This document shows, one piece after another, positions 1 to 9,046 of a stretch of 64,000 nt of DNA. Each line of letters starts with the position of its first letter. The stretch's first letter is position 1. The stretch spans positions 1 to 64,000 of the forward strand of contig NZ_JBHTMP010000006.1 of NCBI RefSeq assembly GCF_042679305.1, in the 5' to 3' direction. Source of the stretch: Micromonospora_H sonneratiae (lineage in GTDB: Bacteria; Actinomycetota; Actinomycetes; Mycobacteriales; Micromonosporaceae). The position numbers were made by a program, and so were the translations under genes. The notes under the pieces are model-generated. The model was not told where the DNA came from and did not search any database. It saw nothing but the letters and a program-made list of their open reading frames with translations.

Positions 1-81
1 GTGTCGGCGTTCCCGTTCCACTACGCGCAGTGGGAGACCCAGGCTGCTGATCTGGTGGCCGAGCACTGGAACAACAGCTGA
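1..81 (+). CDS. 3' end of an unidentified protein (partial)
   Basis: Only the last 26 codons of a plus-strand gene lie in the window. The frame is open from base 1 and ends with TGA at 79-81. The visible tail is aromatic and acidic (AQWETQAADLVAEHW). That is too little to assign a family. A strong hairpin at 123-172 follows, so this is probably the end of its transcription unit. Confidence 0.6.
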   Translation: MSAFPFHYAQWETQAADLVAEHWNNS

Positions 82-122
82 CCCGGCCCGACCGGCCGAC
101 AGTTGACATACGAAGTGACGTG

Positions 123-172
123 AACGGCCGGTGGCCGGGACCCTCAAGCCAGGGCCCCGGCCACCGGCCGTT
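123..172. terminator. bidirectional terminator hairpin
   Basis: A perfect 17-bp inverted repeat lies at 123-139 and 156-172 (AACGGCCGGTGGCCGGG and its complement). A further 4-bp inner stem, CCCT/AGGG, sits inside it. It separates two convergent genes (stops at 81 and 182) and has no T-tract, as is usual in actinobacteria. Confidence 0.75.
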
Positions 173-181
173 CTGCTGGCA

Positions 182-844
182 CTACCCGACGCTGACCTCG
201 GTGTCGCCGACGGTTGCCTGCCACCGTGCTGTCCACTGCTGGCGTACGGCGGCGAAACTGTCGTCGGTCAGCCCGTAGGTGGTGACGGTGACGCCGACCG
301 GGCCGGCTTCGGTATCGGTCAACGGATGGGTGGCGGAGACAACGATCAGGTGCCCGTCGCCGTCGAGCACCGCCTGCTGGCAGCGGCTCTCGTGCCAGAT
401 CTCCTTGACTCCGGCGGCTGCCAACATGGCGAGCGCAGCTGGGCCGGTGGCCGTACCGGACAGGTGCAGTGCCCGACGGTGAGCGCTGCGGTGCCGTTCG
501 AGGAGGAAGCGAAGTTGTTCGAAGAATGCCCGCCAGCCCTCTTCGAGCGGGTCGTAGACATCCGCCCACTTCGCATCGTCCAGGTCCCCGGCCATGACCA
601 GCCGTACGACGGTACGCCGGCCATCCGTGGTCAACTGGATGGTCTGCCCGGCGGCCAGGGAGATTCGATCCGGTGGCAGGTGCTCGGCATGGTCGACGAA
701 GATGTAGCGGATCTCCGCGTCGAGGCCGTCATGTGGCCAGCCGAACCACTCGTGGATCTGTCCGGGTGTGGTGAGGGCGGACCACACGGTTTCCAGCGGC
801 GCGTCGATCGTCGTCTCGACCTGGAACGGCTTCTGCTCGGTCAC
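182..844 (-). CDS. SRPBCC (AHSA1-type) domain protein
   Basis: This 220-aa protein opens with a typical SRPBCC/Aha1 fold start (FQVETTIDAPLETVWSALT), followed by W-F-G-W and beta strands that form a hydrophobic-ligand cavity. Residues 1-140 match the family. Residues 140-220 are an extra C-terminal stretch. The GTG start at 844 is preceded by AAGGAG eight bases upstream. It lies 12 bases after an ArsR-type regulator, a pairing very common in actinobacteria, where the regulator usually controls the SRPBCC gene. The ligand cannot be told from sequence. Confidence 0.85.
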   Translation of the reverse strand: MTEQKPFQVETTIDAPLETVWSALTTPGQIHEWFGWPHDGLDAEIRYIFVDHAEHLPPDRISLAAGQTIQLTTDGRRTVVRLVMAGDLDDAKWADVYDPLEEGWRAFFEQLRFLLERHRSAHRRALHLSGTATGPAALAMLAAAGVKEIWHESRCQQAVLDGDGHLIVVSATHPLTDTEAGPVGVTVTTYGLTDDSFAAVRQQWTARWQATVGDTEVSVG

Positions 845-856
845 GGGTCCTGCTCC

Positions 857-1492
857 TTACGCTTGAAGCGACTGGTCGGTGTCGTGGTCGGTGCCGTGCT
901 CTGCCTGGTCGGGAGCTTGGCTGTGCCCCGTGCTCCGGGACGGATAGCCGCCGATGACGACGCGGTAGCGCCGGCGGGAGTCCGGCGAGTCGTAGGAGGC
1001 GGCCAGCTCGGCCACCCGTTCGGCGAGCTGGCTGGCGAACTGTTCGATCTCGGCCGGCTGGTTGAACCCGACCTCGGCCTCGATGGTGAAGGTGACCAGG
1101 CGCCGGTCGACGGTCGCCGCCTGATCGCGCATCTCGGCCACCTCGGTGAAGGTCCGTGCGGCGGTCGAGAGCAGGGTGTCGACGGCGAACCGGTCCTGGC
1201 CCTGGCCGGGCAACTCGCCGACGATCGCGGGTGCGACGACCACGGTACGGGCGGTCGCCCGCATCAGTCGCTCGGTGCGGCCCCGGCGTTGCCGCACCTC
1301 GACCAGTTCGACCAGGCCGCTCTTTTCCAGCTCCCGTAGGTGGTAGTTGATCCGCTGGCGGCTTTCGCCGAGCCGGGCGGCGAGGCTGGTGGCCGATGCC
1401 GGCTCATCCAACTCGGCAAGGAGTCGTTGCCGCAGCGGGGACAGGGTGCCCCGCAGGTCGCTGTCCCGGAGCACCTCCAAGCCGTTGCCCAT
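857..1492 (-). CDS. ArsR-family winged-helix transcriptional regulator
   Basis: The protein is about 211 aa from ATG 1492. The N-terminal 90 residues form an ArsR-type winged helix (LRQRLLAELDEPASATSLA, then a recognition helix with RQRINYHLRELEKSGLV). The C-terminal half is unassigned and may be a sensing domain. No cysteine metal-site motif is visible, so a metal-sensing role is not supported. An in-frame TTG at 1528 could add 12 residues and overlaps the stop of a small upstream ORF as TTGA; neither start has a convincing Shine-Dalgarno. It is transcribed with the SRPBCC gene downstream, which it probably regulates. Confidence 0.82.
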   Translation of the reverse strand: MGNGLEVLRDSDLRGTLSPLRQRLLAELDEPASATSLAARLGESRQRINYHLRELEKSGLVELVEVRQRRGRTERLMRATARTVVVAPAIVGELPGQGQDRFAVDTLLSTAARTFTEVAEMRDQAATVDRRLVTFTIEAEVGFNQPAEIEQFASQLAERVAELAASYDSPDSRRRYRVVIGGYPSRSTGHSQAPDQAEHGTDHDTDQSLQA

Positions 1493-1524
1493 GGCTGACA
1501 GGCTGCTATTGAAAAACGGATTTG

Positions 1525-1698
1525 TCAATTGGTGTCGAGAGGACGCCGACCCGCATCCGGCGAGTCAGACGACCGCCTGCGCCAAGCCGCCCGTGCCGCC
1601 GCCGCAGTCAGGAGCAGGACCCACATGGCCGCAACGAACCACAACAGGCCGGGCAGGTAGTTCCGGTCATCAAGGCCAGGATTGGGCGGCCCGGCCAT
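1525..1698 (-). CDS. small single-span membrane protein (candidate)
   Basis: This is a possible 57-aa protein with one hydrophobic segment at about residues 16-31 (LLWFVAAMWVLLLTAAAA) and a basic, polar tail. Its TGA stop (1525-1527) overlaps a possible TTG start of the ArsR gene (1526-1528), which would fit translational coupling. No Shine-Dalgarno precedes ATG 1698 and no family is recognised. It could be an accidental open frame in the divergent region between the ArsR operon and the PAP2 gene. Confidence 0.35.
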   Translation of the reverse strand: MAGPPNPGLDDRNYLPGLLWFVAAMWVLLLTAAAARAAWRRRSSDSPDAGRRPLDTN

Positions 1699-1777
1699 CG
1701 GGCGGGTCAGCACCGGCAGGATCGTGCAGACGGTAGGCCGGTGTGGCCGGTCGAGGTAGTGCTTCGTTGAACTGGGT

Positions 1778-2506
1778 GTGAACGGGCCCGGGTCGATGCC
1801 CCCGAGAGCAATTGGGGAGGGAATGCGCCGATCACCGTTACGCCCACCGGGGTGGGCCGCTGCCTCGGGCATGGCGTTCTGCGTTCTCGCCGGGCTGGTC
1901 GTCACCGGTCATACCGAGTTGATCGCGGCTGACGCCAGCCTGAGCGCCGCTGCGTACAACCTCGGGGAGCGGTACCCCGCCGTCCGGGCGGCAGCCGGGC
2001 GACTTACCCACCTGGGGCACGTCGCCGTCGTGTTCACCCTGGTCGGGGGCGCGGTCGGGACGTTGCCACAGCGTCGACGGAAGCAGGCGCTGGCCTTCGC
2101 CACCACGGCCTTCGCCGCCGGCGGGTTGCTACGCGGTGCGGTGCGGGACTGGACCGCCCGGGTACGGCCGGAACGACCGGGCCCACCCTTCGACGGATAC
2201 GCCTTCCCCTCGGGACATTCCAGCCGGGCGGCGACCGCTGCCCTCGTCGTGGCGTTCCTGCGCTGGCCGGAATTGTCCCCGGCGGGCCGCGCCGTGCTGC
2301 TTGCCGCGCTGGTGGGTTGGCCGCTGACGGTCGGTGCCAGTCGGGTGGTGCTGGCCGCGCACTGGCCGAGCGACGTGCTTGCCGGTTGGCTGGTGGCACT
2401 CACGGCCGGACCGGTCGCCGCCAGCCTGACCCGGGCGCTTCCCGCCGCCCAGGCCCGACCAGCTTCGTCCGGCTGTCGTGGACGCGGCCGTCGCGGCGCT
2501 CCGTAA
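1778..2506 (+). CDS. PAP2-family membrane phosphatase
   Basis: This 242-aa integral membrane protein carries the three phosphatidic acid phosphatase type 2 signatures: RVRPERP, then PSGHSSRAA with the catalytic His, then SRVVLAAHWPSDVLAG. Such enzymes dephosphorylate lipid phosphates such as undecaprenyl or phosphatidylglycerol phosphates at the membrane outer face. The substrate here is unknown. Hydrophobic segments recur across the whole length. GTG 1778 is the longest start. ATG 1823 has a GGGGAGG stretch only two bases away and gives 227 aa, so the start is uncertain. Confidence 0.87.
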   Translation: MNGPGSMPPRAIGEGMRRSPLRPPGWAAASGMAFCVLAGLVVTGHTELIAADASLSAAAYNLGERYPAVRAAAGRLTHLGHVAVVFTLVGGAVGTLPQRRRKQALAFATTAFAAGGLLRGAVRDWTARVRPERPGPPFDGYAFPSGHSSRAATAALVVAFLRWPELSPAGRAVLLAALVGWPLTVGASRVVLAAHWPSDVLAGWLVALTAGPVAASLTRALPAAQARPASSGCRGRGRRGAP

Positions 2507-2555
2507 CGGCTAATCGGCTGGCCCGGTCAGGCGACAGTGCCTACCATCGGCGGCC

Positions 2556-3326
2556 ATGACGCAAGCCATCGACGACTGGGCGTACGGGGTCACCCGGGTA
2601 GCGGTGATGACCGGTGCCGGAATCTCCACCGATTCGGGTATCCCGGACTACCGTGGCCCGAACGGGGTGTGGACCCGTGACCCCGCCGCCGCCGAGGTGT
2701 TCACCTATCCCAACTTCATGGCGGACCCGGCGGTCCGCCGTCGGTTCTGGCAGCGCTACCTGAACCATGCCGCCTGGCAGGCCGAGCCCAACGCGGCACA
2801 CCGGGCCCTCGCGGAGCTGGAACGGTCCGGTTCGTCGGTGCGGATCCTGACGCAGAACATCGACGGGCTGCATCAGTTGGCCGGCAGCACGCCCCGCAAG
2901 GTGCTGGAGCTGCACGGCAGCATGCGTACGGTGGTCTGCACGGGCTGCGGGGAGCGGACGCCGACGGGCCAGACGCTGGCCCGGGTCGCGGAGGGCGAGC
3001 ATGATCCGAGCTGTCCGTCCTGCGGCAGCATCCTCAAGCTCGGGCTGGTGATGTTCGGCGAGCATCTCGACGCCACGGTCCTCGGACAGGCGAAACGGGT
3101 CGCCGCAGTGAGCCAGCTCCTGCTGGTGGTGGGCAGTTCCCTGCTGGTCGAGCCCGCCGCGTCGCTGTGTGCCGTCGCTGCCGATGCCGGTGCCCGGCTG
3201 GTGATCGTCAACCGGGATCCGACCCCGTACGACCATCTGGCGGTCGACGTGATCCGGGAGCCGATCGGGGTCGCCGTCCCCCGGATCGCGGCCGCGTTGG
3301 GTAAGGTCAATGAGGCTGGTTTGTGA
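2556..3326 (+). CDS. NAD-dependent protein deacylase, sirtuin family
   Basis: This 256-aa protein has the full sirtuin core: the NAD-binding GAGISTDSGIPDYRG at residues 21-35, TQNIDGLH near 105, the catalytic His in LELHGS, and four zinc cysteines as CTGC and CPSC. It removes acyl groups from protein lysines using NAD. Length and motifs are those of class III/U bacterial sirtuins (CobB/NpdA-like). It stands alone, between a PAP2 gene and a convergent 56-aa gene. Confidence 0.93.
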   Translation: MTQAIDDWAYGVTRVAVMTGAGISTDSGIPDYRGPNGVWTRDPAAAEVFTYPNFMADPAVRRRFWQRYLNHAAWQAEPNAAHRALAELERSGSSVRILTQNIDGLHQLAGSTPRKVLELHGSMRTVVCTGCGERTPTGQTLARVAEGEHDPSCPSCGSILKLGLVMFGEHLDATVLGQAKRVAAVSQLLLVVGSSLLVEPAASLCAVAADAGARLVIVNRDPTPYDHLAVDVIREPIGVAVPRIAAALGKVNEAGL

Positions 3327-3329
3327 GGG

Positions 3330-3500
3330 TTACGACTTCCCACCCAACTCCCGGAACTTGGCCAGCGCGTCCTGTATGGACGAGTACTCGCCCTGGTACG
3401 CGCCGTTGAGATAGACCTTGTAAACGGAGCCGGTGTAGCCGCGTTCGGATTCGATGGTGACCTGGCCCCCGTTGTCGGTACGGGCGGACTTGACCAGCAT
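3330..3500 (-). CDS. small conserved-looking protein, 56 aa
   Basis: This is a complete short gene from ATG 3500 to TAA 3330. It is preceded by GGGAGAAGGGAAG about seven bases upstream, one of the clearest ribosome binding sites in the region. The protein is soluble with alternating strands (GGQVTIESERGYTGSVYKVY) and a C-terminal helix (SIQDALAKFREL). I do not recognise a characterised family. It converges on the sirtuin with 3 bases between the stop codons. The strong ribosome binding site and protein-like composition argue that it is real. Confidence 0.7.
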   Translation of the reverse strand: MLVKSARTDNGGQVTIESERGYTGSVYKVYLNGAYQGEYSSIQDALAKFRELGGKS

Positions 3501-3787
3501 CAAACTTCCCTTCTCCCCTAAGGCGAATGTCGAGCCGGTTCTGGATCGACCCTACTCCTCGGTATCGGTGTTGATCGACCCAGGGGGACGTCTTCCCGAT
3601 GGTGATCGACCTGATTTCCGTCGATCGGTTGGTGGCGCCGATGGCCTCACGGTGGGCTGCCGTCCGGTGTCGTACGGGCGCGGTGTACCGATGGGGGCGG
3701 ATCGGCGACGGGGCCAGCGGACCGGATGATTTTTCACTATCGTCGGTTAGGTCGGCTTCTGTGACGCTGCCGGGAGGGGGTGCCGCC

Positions 3788-6700
3788 GTGGGGGTCCGTA
3801 CCTGGATCGAGGGTTGGCCGGTCTACCGCCAGCTCACCGGCACCGACCCGCTGGGCCTGGGCCTGGCGGCGAAGTCGGCCCGCTCTGCTGCGCTGACCCC
3901 CCGGGTCGAGACAGCCGACTCGATGGCCCGCTCGGTCTGCCCGTACTGCGCGGTCGGCTGCGGGCAGCGGGTCTACGTCACCGACGGCAAGGTCACCCAG
4001 ATCGAGGGGGACCCGGACAGTCCGATCTCGCGCGGCCGGCTCTGCCCGAAGGGGGCGGCCAGCAAGAACCTGGTCACCAGCGAGCTGCGCCAGCAGAAGG
4101 TGCGCTACCGGCGGCCGTACGGCACGGACTGGGAGGAACTCGACCTCGACACCGCGCTGGAGATGATCGCCGACCGGGTGCTGGCGGCCCGGGAGGAGAC
4201 CTGGGAGGAGAACGACGAGGCGGGCTGTCCGCTGCGCCGTACCCGTGGCATTGCCAGCCTCGGCGGCGCGACACTGGACAACGAGGAGAACTACCTCATC
4301 AAGAAGCTGTTCACGGCGATGGGCGCGATCCAGATCGAGAACCAGGCCCGTATTTGACACTCCGCCACCGTCCCCGGTCTGGGGACCAGCCTCGGCCGTG
4401 GCGGCGCCACCGGGTTCCAGCAGGACCTGGTCAACTCCGACTGCATCATCATCCAGGGCTCCAACATGGCCGAATGCCACCCGGTGGGATTCCAGTGGGT
4501 GATGGAGGCCAAGAAGCGGGGGGCCAGGGTCATCCACGTCGACCCGAGGTTCACCCGGACCAGCGCCATGGCCGACACCCACGTCCCGATCCGGGCCGGC
4601 ACCGACATTGCCTTCCTGGGGGGCATCGTCCGGCACATCATCGAGAACGAGCTGGACTTCCGGGAGTACCTGCTGGCCTACACCAACGCGGCGACCATCG
4701 TCACCAGGCAGTACCGGGACACCGACGACCTGGACGGGCTGTTCTCCGGCTACCAGCCGGAGACGGCCAGCTACGGCCAGACGAGTTGGCAGTACCAGGG
4801 GCAGGAGCACGATGGCGGCGGCGACACCGCCACCCAGCGGGAGACCGGCGCCGGCCTGGAGCACGAGTCACACGGTGTGCCGGTCGGCGGTGACACCGAG
4901 CGGGACGAGACGTTGCAACACCCGCGTTGCGTCTACCAGATCCTCAAACGGCACTACGCCCGCTACACGCCGGAGATGGTCGAGCGGGTCTGCGGCGTTC
5001 CCCGGGAGTTGTTCGAGGAGGTGGCAAGCGCCTGGACGGCCAACTCCGGCCGGGAACGCACCACCGCCCTGGTCTATTCGGTCGGGTGGACCCAACACAG
5101 CATCGGGGTGCAGTATATCCGCACCGGAGCGATCATCCAGTTGCTGCTGGGCAACGTCGGCCGCCCCGGTGGCGGGGTGCTGGCGCTGCGCGGGCATGCC
5201 AGCATCCAGGGCTCCACCGACATTCCGACCCTGTTCAACCTGCTGCCCGGCTACCTGCCGATGCCGCAGCACGCGGCACACCCGTCGCTGGCCAAGTGGA
5301 TCGACACCATGCGGCATCCGCAGCAGCGGGGCTTCTGGGGCAACGCGGACGCCTACGCGGTGAGCCTGCTCAAGGCGTACTGGGGTGACGCGGCCACCCC
5401 GGACAACGACTTCTGCTTCGGCTACCTGCCGAAGATCACCGGTGACCACGGCACCTACCAGCAGGTCCTCGACATGATCGACGGCAAGATCAAGGGGTAC
5501 TTCCTGCTCGGGCAGAACCCGGCCGTCGGCTCCGCGAACGGTCGCGCCCAGCGGCTGGGCATGGCCAACCTCGACTGGCTGGTGGTCCGGGACCTGTTCA
5601 TGATCGAGAGCGCGACGTTCTGGAAGGAGGGACCGGAGGTCGAGACCGGCGAGATCGTGCCGGAGGAATGCCGTACCGAGGTGTTCTTCCTCCCGGCCGC
5701 CTCACACGTGGAGAAGGAGGGCACCTTCACCCAGACGCAGCGGCTGCTGCAATGGCGGGAGAAGGCCCTGGACGCGCCCGGCGACTGTCGCTCCGAACTG
5801 TGGTTCTTCTACCACCTCGGTCGGATCGTCCGGGAGCGTCTGGCCGGCTCCGACCGGCCCCGCGACCGGCCCCTGCTCGACCTCAACTGGAACTACCCCA
5901 CGCACGGTCCGTACGCGGAGCCGAGCGCCGAGGCCGTGCTCTACGAGATCAACGGGTACGACGTGGCGACCGGCCGGCCGCTGGCCTCGTACACGGAAAT
6001 GAAGGCCGACGGCTCCACCGCCGGCGGCTGCTGGATCTACTCCGGTGTGTACGCCGACGGGGTGAACCAGGCCGCCCGCCGTAAACCCGGCCGGGACCAG
6101 AGCTGGGTGGCCCCCGAGTGGGGATGGGCCTGGCCGGCCAACCGGCGAACCCTCTACAACCGCGCCTCGGCAGACCCGGACGGCCGGCCGTGGAGCGAAC
6201 GTAAGGCGTACGTCTGGTGGGACCCGGACGCTGGTGAGTGGGTCGGGCACGACGTCCCCGACTTCGAGAAGAACAAGCCGCCGACCTACCGGCCACCCGA
6301 GGGTGCCATCGGCGTTGCGGGGATCAGCGGAACCGACCCGTTCATCATGCAGGGAGACGGAAAGGGCTGGCTGTACGCACCGGCCGGCACCCTCGACGGC
6401 CCGCTGCCCACCCACTACGAGCCGGCCGAGTCACCAGTGCGTAACCCGCTCTACGCCCAACAGGCCAACCCCACCCGCAAGGTGTACGACCGACCGGACA
6501 ACCCCACCAACCCGAGCCCACCACAGCCGCACAGCGACGTCTTCCCGTACGTCTTCACGGTCAGCCGGCTTACCGAGCATCACACGGCCGGTGGAATGAG
6601 CCGCAACGTCGGTTACCTGGCGGAGTTGCAGCCGCAGATGTTCATGGAGGTCTCCCCGGAACTGGCCGTCGAGCGGGGCCTGGTCCACCTGGGCTGGGCA

Positions 6701-7060
6701 CACCTGGTCACCACCCGGTCGGTGGTCGAGGCCCGAGTGCTGGTCACCGGTCGGGTCGCCCCGATCCGGCTCGACGGCCGGGTCGTCCACCAGATCTGGC
6801 TGCCGTACCACTGGGGCGACCAGGGACTGAGCCGGGGAGATTCGGCCAATGACCTGTTCGGGATCGTTCTCGACCCTAACGTGCTGATCCAGGAGAGCAA
6901 GGTCGGCACCTGCGACCTGCGGGCCGGGCGGCGGCCCAGGGGAGCGGCGCTACGGGACCTGGTGGACGACTACCGTCGCCGGTCCGACACCGCGGACGGT
7001 CGGTACCCGCCGATCCTCACCACACCCGCCGCCAGCGACGGAGAAGCCGAGCATGACTGA
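3788..7060 (+). CDS. fdhG: formate dehydrogenase catalytic subunit, selenocysteine-containing
   Basis: This molybdopterin oxidoreductase oxidises formate. Read through one in-frame TGA it has 1090 residues. GTG 3788 follows GGGAGGGGG by about seven bases. The first [4Fe-4S] cluster is bound by C51, C54, C58 and C86 (VCPYCAVGC, LCPKG). The TGA at 4355-4357 is codon 190, in NQARI-TGA-HSATV, the position where formate dehydrogenases carry selenocysteine or cysteine as molybdenum ligand. A hairpin 12 bases later acts as SECIS. There is no break in homology across the TGA. No Tat signal is evident. It overlaps the iron-sulfur subunit gene by 8 bases, and selC, selA and selB follow in the same direction. 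Automated callers would split it at 4357/4466. Confidence 0.95.
4355..4386 (+). promoter_or_regulatory. SECIS element with UGA selenocysteine codon
   Basis: The UGA (4355-4357) is followed after 12 bases by a perfect 6-bp stem, GTCCCC (4370-4375) and GGGGAC (4381-4386). The loop is GGTCT (4376-4380). The apical GGUCU matches the loop of the E. coli fdhF SECIS recognised by the C-terminal domain of SelB, and the spacing from UGA to loop is in the usual bacterial range. Confidence 0.88.
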
Positions 7061-7859
7061 CACCTCATACGGCACGCTGGACCCGGCACTGGACGCGGGC
7101 CACGTCGACGCCCCGCCACGCATGGGCTTCTTCACCGACACCAGCGTCTGCATCGGCTGCAAGGCGTGCGAGGTGGCCTGTAAGGAATGGAACCTCGTAC
7201 CCACGACCGGGCTGGACCTGCTGGGCATGTCGTACGACAACACCGGTGCGCTGACCGCCAACTCGTGGCGGCACGTCGCCTTCGTCGAGACCGACACGCA
7301 CTGGCTGATGATGTCGGACGTCTGCAAGCACTGCACCCGGGCGGCCTGCCTGGACGTCTGCCCGACCGGCTCGCTGTTCCGTACGGAGTTCGGCACGGTC
7401 GTGGTGCAGGAGGACATCTGCAACGGCTGCGGCTACTGCATTCCGGCCTGCCCGTACGGGGTGATCGACCAGCGGCGCGACGACGGGCGGGCCTGGAAGT
7501 GCACGCTGTGCTACGACCGGATCGGCGCGGGGATGACCCCGGCCTGTGCCCAGGCCTGTCCCACCGAGTCGATCCAGTACGGCCAACTCGACGAACTGCG
7601 TGACCGCGCCCAGGCCAGGGTACGCAAGCTACAGGCCGACGGGATGTCCGAGGCACGTCTCTACGGCCACGAACCGAGCGACGGCGTTGGCGGCGACGGG
7701 GCGTTCTTCCTGCTGCTCGACGAGCCGGAGGTGTACGGGCTGCCCCCGGACCCGGTGGTGACCACCCACGATCTGCCCCGGATGTGGCGTCAGGCCGGAC
7801 TCGCCGCCCTTGTCATGGCCGCCGCCACGGTGGTTGCGTTCCTCGGTGGGCAGCGGTGA
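7053..7859 (+). CDS. fdhH: formate dehydrogenase iron-sulfur (beta) subunit
   Basis: This 268-aa electron-transfer subunit has cysteine groups for four [4Fe-4S] clusters: CIGCKACEVACKEW (about 33-46), CKHCTRAACLDVCP, CNGCGYCIPACP and CTLCYDR with CAQACP. This is the FdnH/HybA pattern. A C-terminal hydrophobic segment (LAALVMAAATVVAFLGG) probably anchors it to the membrane. It overlaps the catalytic subunit by 8 bases and the NrfD gene by 4. It would carry electrons from the selenoprotein to the membrane subunit. The symbol follows common actinobacterial usage and is not certain. Confidence 0.93.
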   Translation: MTDTSYGTLDPALDAGHVDAPPRMGFFTDTSVCIGCKACEVACKEWNLVPTTGLDLLGMSYDNTGALTANSWRHVAFVETDTHWLMMSDVCKHCTRAACLDVCPTGSLFRTEFGTVVVQEDICNGCGYCIPACPYGVIDQRRDDGRAWKCTLCYDRIGAGMTPACAQACPTESIQYGQLDELRDRAQARVRKLQADGMSEARLYGHEPSDGVGGDGAFFLLLDEPEVYGLPPDPVVTTHDLPRMWRQAGLAALVMAAATVVAFLGGQR

Positions 7860-8851
7860 CCGCGCCCGGCCCCCACCCGGACGGGGGACAGCGTCGGCGG
7901 GAACGGGACGGGATCACCGTCCCACCGGCCCGGTTCCAGTCGTACTACGGCCGACCGATCATCAAGGCCCCGGTGTGGCGGTGGGACATCCCCGCGTATC
8001 TGTTCACCGGCGGCCTGGCCGCCGGAACGGCGATGCTGGCGGCCGGTGCCGACCTGACCGACCGTCCCGCGTTGCGCCGGAGCAGCCGACTCGCCGCCCT
8101 CGGTGCGGTCGGTGCCAGCACGTACTTCCTGATCCACGACCTCGGTCGGCCGGAACGGTTCCACCACATGCTGCGGGTGGCCAAACCCACCTCCCCGATG
8201 TCGGTCGGCACCTGGATCCTCGCCGCGTTCGGCCCGGCGGCGGGAGCCGCCGCAGTGAGCGAGTTCGCGTCCTGGCTGCCCCAGCGGGGTCCGCTCGGTC
8301 TGGTACGCCGTGTGCTGCCGCCGGCCGGTCGGGCCGCCGGCGTCGCCTCCGCCGTGGTGGCCCCGGCGCTGGCCACCTACACGGGAGTGCTGCTGGCCGA
8401 CACCGCCGTACCGTCCTGGCACGACGCCTATCCGTACCTGCCGTTCGTGTTCTCCGGCAGCGCACTGGCCGGTGCGACCGGGCTGGGCCTGATCGCCACG
8501 CCAACGGCCGAGAACCGGCCGGTGCGGCGGCTGGCCGTGGTGGGTGCGGGTATCGAGCTGGTCGCCGGCCGACGGGTCGAACGAATGGGACTGACCAGCG
8601 AGCCGTACCACACCGGCCCGGCCGGGCTCCTGCTGCGCGCCGGCCGGGCGCTGCTGGTGGCCGGAACGGTGGGAGCGGTGCTCGGGCGGCGTAGTCGGAT
8701 CGTGTCGGCCCTGTCCGGGGCGGCCCTGCTGGCCTCCTCGGCCATGACCCGGTTCGCCGTGTTCCAGGCCGGGCTCACCTCCGCCCGCGACCCGAGATAC
8801 ACGGTAGTCCCGCAGCGTGAGCGGCGAGACCGGGAGAAGGCCCCGCACTGA
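7856..8851 (+). CDS. NrfD/PsrC-type membrane subunit of formate dehydrogenase
   Basis: From GTG 7856, in a GTGA overlap with the previous stop, the protein has 331 aa. It consists of repeated hydrophobic helices typical of NrfD/polysulfide reductase membrane subunits. Supporting motifs are a helix starting WDIPAYLFTGGLAAGTAML and a conserved-looking HDLGRPERFHHMLRV. NrfD-type subunits pass electrons to quinone without heme. Here it probably replaces the cytochrome b subunit of E. coli FDH-N. It is the last protein gene before selC. Confidence 0.9.
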   Translation: MTAPGPHPDGGQRRRERDGITVPPARFQSYYGRPIIKAPVWRWDIPAYLFTGGLAAGTAMLAAGADLTDRPALRRSSRLAALGAVGASTYFLIHDLGRPERFHHMLRVAKPTSPMSVGTWILAAFGPAAGAAAVSEFASWLPQRGPLGLVRRVLPPAGRAAGVASAVVAPALATYTGVLLADTAVPSWHDAYPYLPFVFSGSALAGATGLGLIATPTAENRPVRRLAVVGAGIELVAGRRVERMGLTSEPYHTGPAGLLLRAGRALLVAGTVGAVLGRRSRIVSALSGAALLASSAMTRFAVFQAGLTSARDPRYTVVPQRERRDREKAPH

Positions 8852-8918
8852 CGGGTGACAAATCCTGCTTGCGTTGTATGCAACGGTTCTTCTGGCCCGA
8901 ACCGATATGCCCAGTGGC

Positions 8919-8924
8919 TACAGT
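8919..8924 (+). promoter_or_regulatory. possible -10 box for selC
   Basis: TACAGT fits TANNNT and ends 7 bases before the mature tRNA 5' end, the right distance for a -10 box. No good -35 hexamer is seen at the usual spacing, so the tRNA could also be processed from the fdh transcript. Confidence 0.3.
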
Positions 8925-8931
8925 GCTCGGT

Positions 8932-9027
8932 GGAGGCGTTCAGGCGGCTGGTGCCCCTCCCGGTCTTCAAAACCGGTGTGGTCCGGGACCCGGGCCGGGC
9001 GGGTTCGATTCCCGTCCGCCTCCGCCA
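8932..9027 (+). tRNA. selC: tRNA-Sec (anticodon UCA)
   Basis: This is a 96-nt tRNA with an extra-long variable arm. The acceptor strands GGAGGCGT and CCGCCTCC pair over at least 7 bp, followed by discriminator G and an encoded CCA. The anticodon arm is CCGGT, loop CTTCAAA, ACCGG, giving anticodon UCA. The variable arm forms a stem of about 7 bp (GGTCCGG/CCGGGCC). The T arm is GCGGG-TTCGATT-CCCGT. The layout matches E. coli selC (95 nt). The eighth acceptor pair appears to be a T-C mismatch. It sits 19 bases before selA and serves the UGA in fdhG. Confidence 0.95.
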
Positions 9028-9046
9028 AACGGGGACGAGGTGAACC

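Noticed and set aside
131..1339. 402-codon plus-strand open frame
   Set aside because: It is antisense to the SRPBCC and ArsR genes, which have clear domains; the plus-strand product is Gly/Arg/Asp-rich with no domain, a typical high-GC shadow.
3737..4864. 375-codon minus-strand frame opposite the formate dehydrogenase
   Set aside because: It is antisense to conserved catalytic motifs of fdhG and has no recognisable fold of its own.
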